Shown here: piece after piece, positions 35,563 through 44,079 of the stretch | Position numbering within the stretch: position 1 is the first letter of the stretch | How the letters are laid out: the number at the start of each line of letters is the position of its first letter | Notes under the pieces: generated by a model | Seen by the model: only the letters and a program-made list of their open reading frames with translations | Databases searched by the model: none | Told to the model about the DNA's origin: nothing | NCBI GenBank assembly: GCA_019309545.1 | Contig: JAFDGA010000013.1 | Coordinates: 1-64,000 of the forward strand | From: Deltaproteobacteria bacterium | GTDB lineage: Bacteria; Desulfobacterota; Desulfobaccia; Desulfobaccales; Desulfobaccaceae | DNA: 64,000 nt | Reading direction: 5' to 3' | Made by a program: the position numbers and the translations under genes

Positions 35563-36532
35563 GCTTAATATGGTGGAGGCGCTGAACCTAGCCTTAGCGG
35601 AGGAAATGGCCCGGGATAACCAGATTATTTTGCTGGGAGAGGACGTCGGGCAACTGGGCGGCGTTTTTCGGGTTACCGACGGCCTGCAGGCCCGTTTTGG
35701 GCCCGACCGGGTAATCGATACGCCCCTGGCAGAATCGGGGATTGTCGGCACCTCTTTGGGGTTGGCGGTGGGAGGCTTTAAGCCGGTGGCCGAGCTTCAA
35801 TTCATGGGCTTCCTGTACCCCGCCCTGGACCAGATCATTTCCCATATCTCCCGCTACCGCAACCGCACCCGAGGACGTTACTCCTTACCTCTGGTGATCC
35901 GCATGCCCTATGGCGGCGGCATCCACGCTCCGGAACACCACTCGGAAAGTACCGAGGCAATTTTAGCCCATATCCCGGGGATCAAGGTGGTAATCCCGGC
36001 CAGTCCTTATGATGCCAAGGGCCTGTTGATTTCGGCCTTGCGGGATCCCGATCCGGTGATCTTTCTGGAACCGAAGCGCATCTATCGGGCCATCCGGGAA
36101 GAAGTGCCGGAGGGAGAATTCACCGTGCCCCTGGGGCAGGCCAAAATTGTCCGGGCCGGGGACCAGGTTACCGCCATCGCCTGGGGCGCGATGGTTCGGG
36201 AGACCCTGCGGGCCGCGGAAGAGGTAGGGGAAGAAGGGATCAGCGTGGAAGTTATTGACCTCATGACCATTTCCCCCTTGGACGATGCCACCCTGGTGGA
36301 ATCCATCCAAAAAACCGGCCGCGGGGTGGTGGTCCATGAAGCCTGCCGTACCGGCGGCCTGGGGGCCGAGATCATAGCTCGCCTCATGGAGAAGGCCTTC
36401 CTGTCAATGGCGGCCCCGATTGAGCGGGTTACTGGCTTTGACACGGTATTTCCGCTCTTAAAATTGGAAGAACATTACCTCCCGGATGCCTTTCGGATCA
36501 GCCGGGCCATTCGCAAGGTGTTTAATTTTTAA
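35555..36532 (+). CDS. 2-oxoacid dehydrogenase E1 component, beta subunit
   Basis: The 325-aa partner of the alpha subunit. Family markers are MVEALNLALAEEMARD, GEDVGQLGGVFRVTDGL, TPLAESGIVGTSLGLA and VVHEACRTGGLGAEI. I use ATG 35555, which overlaps the end of the alpha gene; the frame is open further upstream only inside that gene. With alpha it forms the heterotetrameric E1. The complex needs a lipoyl E2, not seen here. Confidence 0.93.
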   Translation: MPKLNMVEALNLALAEEMARDNQIILLGEDVGQLGGVFRVTDGLQARFGPDRVIDTPLAESGIVGTSLGLAVGGFKPVAELQFMGFLYPALDQIISHISRYRNRTRGRYSLPLVIRMPYGGGIHAPEHHSESTEAILAHIPGIKVVIPASPYDAKGLLISALRDPDPVIFLEPKRIYRAIREEVPEGEFTVPLGQAKIVRAGDQVTAIAWGAMVRETLRAAEEVGEEGISVEVIDLMTISPLDDATLVESIQKTGRGVVVHEACRTGGLGAEIIARLMEKAFLSMAAPIERVTGFDTVFPLLKLEEHYLPDAFRISRAIRKVFNF

Positions 36533-36581
36533 GAGTTGATGGTTTTATTTTCGAAACTCGAACCCCTCAGCAGGAGGAGCT

Positions 36582-37103
36582 ATGAGTTTGTCAGGTAAGA
36601 AAATCGCCATCTTGGTGGAAAATCTCTATCAGGAATTAGAGGTCTGGTATCCTTTGCTGCGCTTTAAGGAGGAAGGGGCCGCGGTAGTGGTGGTCGGTTC
36701 CGGCAGCGCCAAAGAACATACCAGCAAATTCGGCTATCCGGTGACCGTTGATAAGATCGCCGATGAGGTCAAGGCCGCTGATTTTGACGCCATCATCATT
36801 CCGGGCGGCTATGCCCCGGATATTATGCGCCGTTATCCGGCCATGGTCGGGCTGGTCAAGGACATGGCTAAGCAGGGTAAAGTAGTGGCGGCTATCTGCC
36901 ATGGGGGGTGGATGTTGGCCAGCGCCGAAGTCGTCCAGGGGAAAACCGTAACCGCCTTTTTTGCCATCAAAGACGATCTGGTGCATGCCGGGGCCAATTT
37001 CATTGACGCCGAAGTGGCCGTGGACGGCAAACTCATCACCTCCCGCAAACCCGAGGATCTGCCTGCCTTTTGCCGGGCGATTGTCACCGCTCTAAGGGGC
37101 TAA
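36582..37103 (+). CDS. DJ-1/PfpI family protein
   Basis: A 173-aa DJ-1/PfpI-fold protein. The nucleophile elbow AAICHGGWML has C106 with H107, and E18 near YQELEVWY completes the usual catalytic set. IIIPGGYAPD is the family loop. Members act as proteases, deglycases or chaperones; activity here is not determinable. It follows the E1 beta gene by 49 bp with a good AGGAGGAG site and is probably co-transcribed. Confidence 0.9.
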   Translation: MSLSGKKIAILVENLYQELEVWYPLLRFKEEGAAVVVVGSGSAKEHTSKFGYPVTVDKIADEVKAADFDAIIIPGGYAPDIMRRYPAMVGLVKDMAKQGKVVAAICHGGWMLASAEVVQGKTVTAFFAIKDDLVHAGANFIDAEVAVDGKLITSRKPEDLPAFCRAIVTALRG

Positions 37104-37213
37104 TACCAAGTTGCGATCAAAGAGCTAAAATGCCCCTCACCCTCGCCCTTCCCCCCGCCAGCGGGGGAGAGGGGATAAAGGATAAAATTACTCATTTGAA
37201 AGCCAATCGGTAT
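37103..37213. repeat. Dispersed intergenic repeat, copy B
   Basis: 111-bp copy starting at the stop codon of the DJ-1 gene: ATACCAAGTTGCGATCAAAG to AAAGCCAATCGGTAT. Central hairpin CCCCCGC/GCGGGGG. It is very close in sequence to copy A. Confidence 0.85.
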
Positions 37214-37279
37214 AAGGCTCCAGTAAGTTTATAAAAAATCTGGTATTTTTATTAATCGTAGTATTTAACAGGTTGATTT

Positions 37280-37334
37280 GAGGGGCGGGCCGGGGGACCG
37301 CCGCCCCCCGCCCTGACCTCCAGCTCCCCCCTTT
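37280..37334. repeat. GC-rich repeat family 2, copy 1
   Basis: A block with hairpin CGGGGG/CCCCCG (around 37291-37310) followed by CCAGCTCCCCCCTTTT. Its reverse complement closely matches 58251-58307. It lies between convergent genes together with repeat copy B. Function unknown; the T-run is weak for a terminator. Confidence 0.55.
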
Positions 37335-37375
37335 TAAGGGTTTGGGAGAGGAGAATCCAGGGGATTTCCCTTATC

Positions 37376-39457
37376 TTATGGTCGGGGCAATTTATCCAGG
37401 TGGGCCTCGAGTTCGGTAGCCGTATGCACCGGTTCCAGGCAGCTGAACCCGTGGCAGACAAAGGCCGTGGGTTTATCGTCAATGGTTTCATATTCTCGCA
37501 CCGCGGCTACCAGGCCGGCCAGGGCTTCACAATTGTGCGGACTTTTGACCACCAGGCGGCGATAGGGAAGATAGCGGCGGTAGAGCGCGGCCAGCATCTC
37601 GGTCAGAGCGGTATCTGCCGGGTCGCCTACCAAGGTCAGAGCCAGAGTCGGGGCCAAATAGGCCTCCTGGGCTGACAGAAGGTATGCCAGGGCCCGGGGA
37701 TTGTTAGTGATCAGCCCCTGAAACCGGGAAAGGGTTTCTCGGGCCCGTTCCTGATAGAGACAATTTTCGGTAAGCCAAAACAGGCGAATGAGATTGTGCA
37801 CCGCTACCGAGTTTCCAGAAGGCAAGGCCTGGTCAAAAAAGTTTTTGGGACGGGCAATCAATTGTTCATGCTCGTGGGCGGTATACAGGTATAATTTCTG
37901 CCGGGCATCATAAAAACGTTCTTCCATCAGACCGGTTAATAAGATTGCCGGTAATAACCAGCCCGGCTCGAAGTCGGTTTCAAATAGATCCAGCAGTCCG
38001 GCCACCAGGCAGGCATAGTCATCCAAAAAGCCCAAAGGGCTGGCCTGCCCTTGGGCCCAGATACGCTTCAAGTGGCCTTCCTGTAAGAGATTATCCAGGA
38101 TGAAACGGGCACTTTTACTTGCCGCCCGGTAATAACGGTCCTCTCCCAGGACCTGGCTGCCGTAGGCCAGGGCCGCAATCATCAACCCATTCCAGGCAGT
38201 GATGATCTGCTCATCCCGGTGGGGTCGGACCCGGTTCTCCCGGACGGCCAACAGTTTTTTCCGACATTGCCCCAAAACATCCATGAGTTCTTCTTCTGAC
38301 ATTGAGAAGCGCCGGGCGAGGTCGCTGCTGGATAAGGGCTGGTGCAAGACGCTGGCGCCATGCTCAAAGTTTCCGGCCGTGGTTACCCCGTAGGCTGCGG
38401 TCACCAACTCGGCATAGTCAGGGCCGACCGCCTCCTTTATCTGCTCCGGAGTCCAGACAAAAAACTTGCCCTCTACGCCTTCGCTGTCGGCATCTTGGGC
38501 GGCATAAAATCCACCCTCGGGAGCAGTCATTTCGGCCAGCACATAATCCAGGGTCTCCCGGGCAATCTGGGCGAACCAGGGGTCGCTGGTGATCTGGAAG
38601 GCCTCGAGATAACGCCGGGCCAGCAGGGCATTGTCATACAACATTTTTTCAAAATGGGGGATCAGCCATACCCCGTCAACGGTGTAACGATGAAATCCTC
38701 CCCGGAGCTGATCATAAATGCCGCCGCGGGCCATCCGGGTCAGGGTGAGGGTCAGTTTATCCCGAACCTCGTGGTCGGCGGTGCGATAATAATAGCGCGC
38801 CATAAAGTCCAAATCCAGAGAGGGAGGGAATTTGGGGGCCGAACCGAACCCGCCGTTTTGCATGTCAAAATCCTGGATCATTTTCTGATAGGCGAGATCC
38901 AAGACTTCAATCTTCGGTTCCTGGGTGGCTTCGGGAATCTCTCCCAGGATATTGATCTTCTGACTCAAACTCTGAGCCGCAATATTAATATCTGGCTTTT
39001 TGCGGTGATAGGCTTCGCTCAGGGCCTTGAGCAGCCAGGGAAACCCGGGCAAGCCGGCTCGGTCCTCGGGAGGGAAATAGGTGCCGCCGTAAAAAGGTTT
39101 GAGATCTGGGGTTAAAAACACCGTTAGGGGCCAACCGCCGCGCCCGGTTAGGAGATGGACGGCGTTCATGTAAACTTCATCCAGGTCTGGGCGTTCTTCC
39201 CGATCTACCTTAATGTTCACGAAGTGCTCGTTCATGATCTGGGCAATTTGGGGGTTTTCGAAACACTCGTGGGCCATGACATGGCACCAGTGGCAGGTGG
39301 AGTAGCCGATACTGAGTAGAATGGGGCGGTCCTCCTGCCGGGCCCGTTCCAGCGCTTCGGGTCCCCAGGGATACCAATCTACCGGGTTATAGGCATGCTG
39401 CTTGAGATATGGACTACTTTCATGGATTAGCCGATTGGGTGCCCTGTCTTGATCCAT
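37376..39457 (-). CDS. DUF255 thioredoxin-domain protein (YyaL/SPATA20 family)
   Basis: A 693-aa two-domain protein. The N-terminal thioredoxin-like domain has STCHWCHVM with CxxC at residues 55 and 58, after the family motif [18 protein letters not shown]. The large C-terminal part is a six-hairpin glycosidase-like domain ([35 protein letters not shown]). Family function is unknown. Length is normal and no disruption is seen. Confidence 0.92.
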   Translation of the reverse strand: MDQDRAPNRLIHESSPYLKQHAYNPVDWYPWGPEALERARQEDRPILLSIGYSTCHWCHVMAHECFENPQIAQIMNEHFVNIKVDREERPDLDEVYMNAVHLLTGRGGWPLTVFLTPDLKPFYGGTYFPPEDRAGLPGFPWLLKALSEAYHRKKPDINIAAQSLSQKINILGEIPEATQEPKIEVLDLAYQKMIQDFDMQNGGFGSAPKFPPSLDLDFMARYYYRTADHEVRDKLTLTLTRMARGGIYDQLRGGFHRYTVDGVWLIPHFEKMLYDNALLARRYLEAFQITSDPWFAQIARETLDYVLAEMTAPEGGFYAAQDADSEGVEGKFFVWTPEQIKEAVGPDYAELVTAAYGVTTAGNFEHGASVLHQPLSSSDLARRFSMSEEELMDVLGQCRKKLLAVRENRVRPHRDEQIITAWNGLMIAALAYGSQVLGEDRYYRAASKSARFILDNLLQEGHLKRIWAQGQASPLGFLDDYACLVAGLLDLFETDFEPGWLLPAILLTGLMEERFYDARQKLYLYTAHEHEQLIARPKNFFDQALPSGNSVAVHNLIRLFWLTENCLYQERARETLSRFQGLITNNPRALAYLLSAQEAYLAPTLALTLVGDPADTALTEMLAALYRRYLPYRRLVVKSPHNCEALAGLVAAVREYETIDDKPTAFVCHGFSCLEPVHTATELEAHLDKLPRP

Positions 39458-39829
39458 GTGGTTTTCCCCGCGGCAAGTTTAGCTTGAAAAATCCTGGTGA
39501 AGCTCACATGTACAAATAGATTAACCCATTGAGAGCAAAAAGGCACGCAAAAATGCCCCAGAGTTAATCACCTAGCCACTTTCTACCTTGCTGCCGTTTA
39601 AACCCAGCGTCCAGGGCGTTATAATCACCGTCTTTATAACCAAACCAGCATGAATATTTTTTATATCATAAAAATAGTAATGGCGGAGAAAAAGTCAACC
39701 GCTGGGTAAGGGGAAGATAGTCAAACCAACGCCTTGCTGAGTTGCCGCCCCATAACTCCTCTCCCGATGAGATCAGTTGGGGAGCAGATTGTAATCCATT
39801 GGGATTCTTTATATTTTTATTTCTGGGTC
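39458..39829. other. Intergenic stretch upstream of DUF255 gene
   Basis: AT-rich sequence of 372 bases between the DUF255 gene start and the end of the ParB-like pseudogene. It probably contains the DUF255 promoter. I see no RNA gene, repeat copy or credible open frame. Confidence 0.45.
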
Positions 39830-40813
39830 TTAAAGGCGGGTCAAAGCCTGGAATTCGGCGCGATCGGTGAGCGCCAGTATTTGACGCAGACGGGAAGCCA
39901 GCTGCTGGGGATGGTCAAACTGCAATTCCAACCTGAAGGTGTTGCCCTCAAACGCCGGGGGGGCAGGAGCCGCAGGTCGGATTGCTGGTATAGCCCCAAG
40001 GACTTGAGGTAAGCATCAAAATTTTGCTGGGTAATGCTGAATCGGGGGAAACACCACTGCCGCAACTGCTGCCGCACGCAACTGATCTTTTGAGGAGGTC
40101 GGAGACTGGGATCAGCCATGATGCCCCTGATCAGGGGCCGGGAGAGGATGGTCTGGGGACTGATCCCCTCCCGGCGGCTAAGGGTGGTGAGGTTCTCAAC
40201 GATTTCCACCTGTTTGCTGTAACTTAAGGGTGAGAGGGACAGAAAAGGTAACAGGGCCAGGCGGTCTGAGGCGGGCCACTGACTCAGGCTGGCGGCCACC
40301 TCCAGCCCCAACCGGTCCTGGGCGGCCAATTCTCGGAAGGGCTCCCCCAGGGCGGCCAGTTGCCGATAACGTTCCAGGTACTTGGGGGAAGGGGGCACAT
40401 TTAACAGTGGAAAGAATTCCCGGATTTCGGAGTTCTGATCCCAGTAAAGGAGCAATCGGCGGATCATTTCGGCCCGCTCCACCATATTGAATCCCCGCCC
40501 CCAGGCGTGGTCGTGCAGCGCTGCCAGCAAAACCGCAGCGGTAGAAGCGGTCTCCGGCCAGACCCAGGCCGAGAACTGCTTACAGCCCAGGCAATCTAGA
40601 GCCAGCAGGCGCTTGTAACCACAGACCACCTGCCAGCGGCCATCGGCCCGCCGACGCAGTAGTGGAGGGGAGAGTAACCCCCACCTGGCGGATGGAGTCC
40701 ACCAGGGGGTTTAGCTCAAACCCGTAGCTGACTACAAAGGTGTGATCAGCGAGATCGACACCGGCCAGCTTCACTACCCGAGGCACGGGCGCCAGGGTGG
40801 GAAAGTCAGCCAT
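39830..40813 (-). pseudogene. ParB-like N-terminal domain protein, two frameshifts
   Basis: Three frames joined give a continuous ParB-like protein of about 327 aa: FELNPLVDSIRQVG, then LLSPPLLRRRADGRWQVVCG and YKRLLALDCLG (ParB box), a long helical middle, and a C-terminal end FRLELQFDHPQQLASRLRQI. The frame breaks first at a five-C run (40678-40682, one base too many) and again at a seven-G run (39957-39963, one base short). Removing and adding one base restores one reading frame. Either recent decay or homopolymer sequencing errors. There is no ParA nearby, so a role in chromosome segregation is not implied. Confidence 0.7.
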
Positions 40814-40858
40814 GCTAAGGACTCGAAGCCCTGGTATTTCTCAACTTGTTAACCATTA

Positions 40859-41158
40859 TCACTGGCCCTGATACTGGTTAGTATAGTAGGGCTGGTGAGC
40901 TTGCCCGCTCTGCCGTAGCATTGAATCTTCCGCGGCCCGGCGGCTGATCTCGGTGACCGCTCCACCCAGGGCCGCCCCGCCTAAACCGCCGATCATAGCC
41001 CCGCGCCAGCGATTGTTGCTGTCAATCAGGGCCCCGGTGCCTGCACCCAGTGCTCCCCCGACTGCCGCCCCCTGATAAGTATAGGGGTTTTGTCCGGCAC
41101 AGCCGGCCAGGAATACACCTAATAATACAACTAAGGCCACTCTTTTTATCCAGCTCAT
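40859..41158 (-). CDS. Glycine-zipper outer-membrane lipoprotein
   Basis: A 99-aa small lipoprotein. The signal peptide ends in the lipobox LAGC. It is followed by the glycine-zipper repeat GAAVGGALGAGTGALI then RGAMIGGLGGAALGGAV, like the YmgG/OsmB/SlyB-type proteins. I use ATG 41158 with GGAGG; the longer open frame upstream lacks a signal peptide in the right place. Probably structural in the outer membrane or periplasm; exact role unknown. Confidence 0.85.
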   Translation of the reverse strand: MSWIKRVALVVLLGVFLAGCAGQNPYTYQGAAVGGALGAGTGALIDSNNRWRGAMIGGLGGAALGGAVTEISRRAAEDSMLRQSGQAHQPYYTNQYQGQ

Positions 41159-41837
41159 GGTTAGCTTACCTCCATTAATAAAGCTCCCTAGACCACCATT
41201 GAATTTTCGGTTACCTTTTACTTCTATTAACTTCTTCCCGGAAGAAATCCGGCGGCTGCTTGATGAATTTTTTATTTTTTGGCTAACATGATCAAGATAA
41301 TCAAGCAACCGGAATGCCAAACCGATCATAGCTATCTTTTCCTAATATCTCAAATAGTTATATTTCACCCCATCCACAGGTCCGGGAAAATCTTCTCAGA
41401 TTGATAAAGAGACTTCAATGCCAGAGGTTGCAGGATATATTTTGAGAAACCAAAGGCAGACAAGTTTTGGGGAATGGGGTAAAGGTCCAAATACCCCTTA
41501 ACCATGGTGGCAAGCCTGGTCCGGCGTAGGGTCAAAAAATCTAGCCGGCTAAGGGTGGAATGCTGTATATTATAGTTATATTAATAAGTTAACTTTTGAA
41601 CACAACTGCGTCTAATACCAAGTTGCGATCAAAGAGCTAAAATGCCCCCTCACCCTCGCCCTCTCCCCCGCTGGCAGGGGAGAGGGGATAAGGTTTGAAA
41701 GCTAATCGGTATAAACAGGTTGAACAGGAGGACACTGATATACAGGGTTGGGCTTGGCCGCCTGCAGCCCAAGGCTGTTCCCGGCGGCCATAAGAGTCTG
41801 GGTGGAAATCCCAGGCCTGACGGCCAGGGGTTAATCT
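41159..41837. other. Long intergenic stretch with repeat copy C
   Basis: 679 bases between the lipoprotein gene and the carboxyltransferase gene. It holds the lipoprotein promoter region, repeat copy C (41615-41712), and a 27-codon frame starting at ATG 41418 without a ribosome-binding site, which I do not count as a gene. Confidence 0.45.
41615..41712. repeat. Dispersed intergenic repeat, copy C
   Basis: 98-bp copy with the same ends as copies A and B but with about 15 bases missing (no ATAAAATTACTCAT segment). The hairpin reads CCCCCGC then GGCAGGGG, with a base change in the arm. Confidence 0.8.
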
Positions 41838-43802
41838 TTAAGTGGCGATCACCAATAAAATGGCGTCCTTGCCAACCGAAGCGCCGGGTTCATAATTGAT
41901 GGCCTTGACCGTGCCGCTGGCTGGGGAAGGCAGATTATTCTGCATTTTCATGGCTTCCAGGATACAGATAGGGTCGCCTACCTTGACCTGGTCGCCGACG
42001 TTGACACTATAACTGATCACCATGCCGGGCATCGGGGAGCGCAGGGGCACCTCCCCTGGAGCCACTTCCGCTGCCGGGGCTGGTTTAGCCGGAGCCGCGG
42101 CCGGGGCTGGTTTCAGGGGCGCGGCCGTCGGCTGGGGCGCAGCCGCGGCGGGGCGTGCAGCGGCCATGGGGGTAGCCGCAGTAATCACCGGCGCTCCCGA
42201 AGTACACTCCACCTCCACCTCAAAATATTCGCCATCGACAAAAACATTGAAGGTCCGCAGACTCTCGCCTTTTTCCGGGGCCGGGCGGTCCAGGCGTTCG
42301 AGGTAGTCTTTAACTTTCTGGAAGAGGTTTTTCTGCTTGATTTTATTGATAACTTCATCTTCCAGTTTAATATGTTCCATGGTAATGGGCTTGACGTCCT
42401 CGGGGATTTCTTCCAGACCATACTTCCACTTCAAGAATCGTAATCCGGTGGTCGGGTAGAGGGCATAAATCAGGACGTCACCGATATTTTTGGCCAGACC
42501 CTTGGTGGCCTCCCGCGCCTTTTCCAACTCTGGTTCCAGGACATCGGCAGCCCGGCAGGTAATCGGCTCCTCGCCCCGCTCGTAGCCCTTAAGGATCAGC
42601 CTTTGGACTTCCGGGTCCATGGGGGCCGGGGTCTTGCCATAAAGACCATAAGCCATATCCTTGACCTGGCCGGAAATCATTTTGTAGCGCCCGAAGAGCA
42701 CGTTCTGCACGGCCTGGATGCCAACGATCTGGCTGGTGGGGGTGACCAGGGGCGGATACCCCAATTCCTTCCGGGTCTGGGGCAAATCATGCATCACCTC
42801 CAGAATCCGGTCAAGGGCATCGGCCTGCTTGAGCTGCGAGACTAAATTGGAATACATGCCCCCCGGAATCTGGTGCAAGAGCACCCCGGTGTCAATCACC
42901 GCCATCTTGCTGGTGTCCAGGAAATCCCGATATTTGGGGGCAACCTTCTCCAAATCCTGGACCAACTCGATCAGAGTGGCCAAATCCAGCGGCGATTCCC
43001 GGTCAGTTTTTTCAACTGATACCAGAATCGGCTCGATAGCTGGCTGGGAGGTCCGCAGGCCAAAGGGCGAAAGACAGGTATCGATGATATCCACTCCAGC
43101 TTCAATCGCCTTGAGATAAGCCATGGAGGCCTGGCCGCTGGTATAGTGGGTATGCAGTTCGATGGGAATGTTGATAGTTTCCTTCAGGGTCTTGATCAGA
43201 TCGTAGGCATCATAAGGGGAAATCATCCCGGCCATATCCTTGACACAGAAGGAATCTGCCCCCATGTCGACGGCGCGTTTGGCAAAATCAACATAATATT
43301 CCTTGGTGTAGACTTCCCCGCCCATGCGGCGCTGGGTCAGCGAGTAGCAGACCGCGGCCTGAATATGGACATCCATACCGGCTTTTTTACAATCCTGGAT
43401 GGCCTTGAAGGAGGTCTCAAAATTGCGCATGTCGTTCAAGGCGTCGAAGACCCGGAAGATGTTGATGCCGCACTCGGCGGCGTATTTCACAAAGGGCTCC
43501 ACGACATCGTCAGGGTAATGCCGGTAGCCCACCAGATTCTGGCCCCGCAACAGCATCATGAAGGGGGTCTTCTTGATATATTTTTTTAGAGTGCGGATAC
43601 GTTCCCAGGGATCTTCTGCCAGGAACCGGTGGGTGACATCAAAGGTGGCGCCTCCCCAGACCTCCATGGACCAGAAGCCCATGTTATCCATGCGTTCCGC
43701 CATGTCCAGCATGTCTTCGGTCCGCATGCGGGTGGCTAGGGAGGATTGATGACCATCCCGAAAGGTGGTATCGGTAAATTTTATGGGATTTTTACCTGCC
43801 AT
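41838..43802 (-). CDS. Biotin-dependent carboxyltransferase (transcarboxylase 5S / PycB type) with fused biotinyl domain
   Basis: A 654-aa protein. The N-terminal HMGL-like TIM barrel (FTDTTFRDGHQSSLATRMR) and the PycB/OadA conserved carboxylase domain (MLRGQNLVGYRHYPDDVV, HTHYTSGQASMAYLKA) transfer carboxyl groups between biotin and pyruvate or oxaloacetate. After an Ala/Pro-rich linker (about 555-585) the C-terminus is a biotinyl domain with EAMKMQNN. It thus combines the 5S and 1.3S subunits of transcarboxylase. The small protein and the CoA-carboxyltransferase follow upstream in the same operon. Confidence 0.93.
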   Translation of the reverse strand: MAGKNPIKFTDTTFRDGHQSSLATRMRTEDMLDMAERMDNMGFWSMEVWGGATFDVTHRFLAEDPWERIRTLKKYIKKTPFMMLLRGQNLVGYRHYPDDVVEPFVKYAAECGINIFRVFDALNDMRNFETSFKAIQDCKKAGMDVHIQAAVCYSLTQRRMGGEVYTKEYYVDFAKRAVDMGADSFCVKDMAGMISPYDAYDLIKTLKETINIPIELHTHYTSGQASMAYLKAIEAGVDIIDTCLSPFGLRTSQPAIEPILVSVEKTDRESPLDLATLIELVQDLEKVAPKYRDFLDTSKMAVIDTGVLLHQIPGGMYSNLVSQLKQADALDRILEVMHDLPQTRKELGYPPLVTPTSQIVGIQAVQNVLFGRYKMISGQVKDMAYGLYGKTPAPMDPEVQRLILKGYERGEEPITCRAADVLEPELEKAREATKGLAKNIGDVLIYALYPTTGLRFLKWKYGLEEIPEDVKPITMEHIKLEDEVINKIKQKNLFQKVKDYLERLDRPAPEKGESLRTFNVFVDGEYFEVEVECTSGAPVITAATPMAAARPAAAAPQPTAAPLKPAPAAAPAKPAPAAEVAPGEVPLRSPMPGMVISYSVNVGDQVKVGDPICILEAMKMQNNLPSPASGTVKAINYEPGASVGKDAILLVIAT

Positions 43803-43855
43803 GTCTAGTCTCCTAAAATTATGTCAAAAATTTTGGGCCCTGCTGGGCTCATGGC

Positions 43856-44065
43856 CTATTTCAGACTGCGACGCTGGATCAGCACCCGCAATTGCATGGC
43901 CATCTGACGGCCGGCCAGGCCCCAGAGATTGTGGATGACGGCGGGGACCCTTACCTCGGGCTCCGGGGGAGCCGCGGCCTGGGCCATTAAGACAACTTCA
44001 TCATCCTGAATATAGGCCTGAACGGCAGCGGTAATCGCGGCCAGTACCTTGTCTTGGCGAGCCAT
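43856..44065 (-). CDS. Small carboxylase-associated protein
   Basis: A 69-aa product starting VLAAITAAVQAYIQDDEVV, a pattern seen in small delta/epsilon-type proteins between biotin-dependent decarboxylase genes. The rest is an Ala/Pro linker and an amphipathic basic helix. There is no membrane segment, unlike OadG, so it is not an obvious sodium-pump subunit. It sits 14 bases after the stop of the upstream gene and 53 bases before the next, so it is co-transcribed with both. Function inferred from position. Confidence 0.6.
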   Translation of the reverse strand: MARQDKVLAAITAAVQAYIQDDEVVLMAQAAAPPEPEVRVPAVIHNLWGLAGRQMAMQLRVLIQRRSLK

Positions 44066-44079
44066 GTTAACCTCTTTTG

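Noticed and set aside
40580-40813. 77-codon frame as a separate small gene
   Set aside because: It is the N-terminal part of the frameshifted ParB-like gene.
41418-41501. 27-codon frame in the long gap
   Set aside because: No ribosome-binding site and no recognisable similarity.
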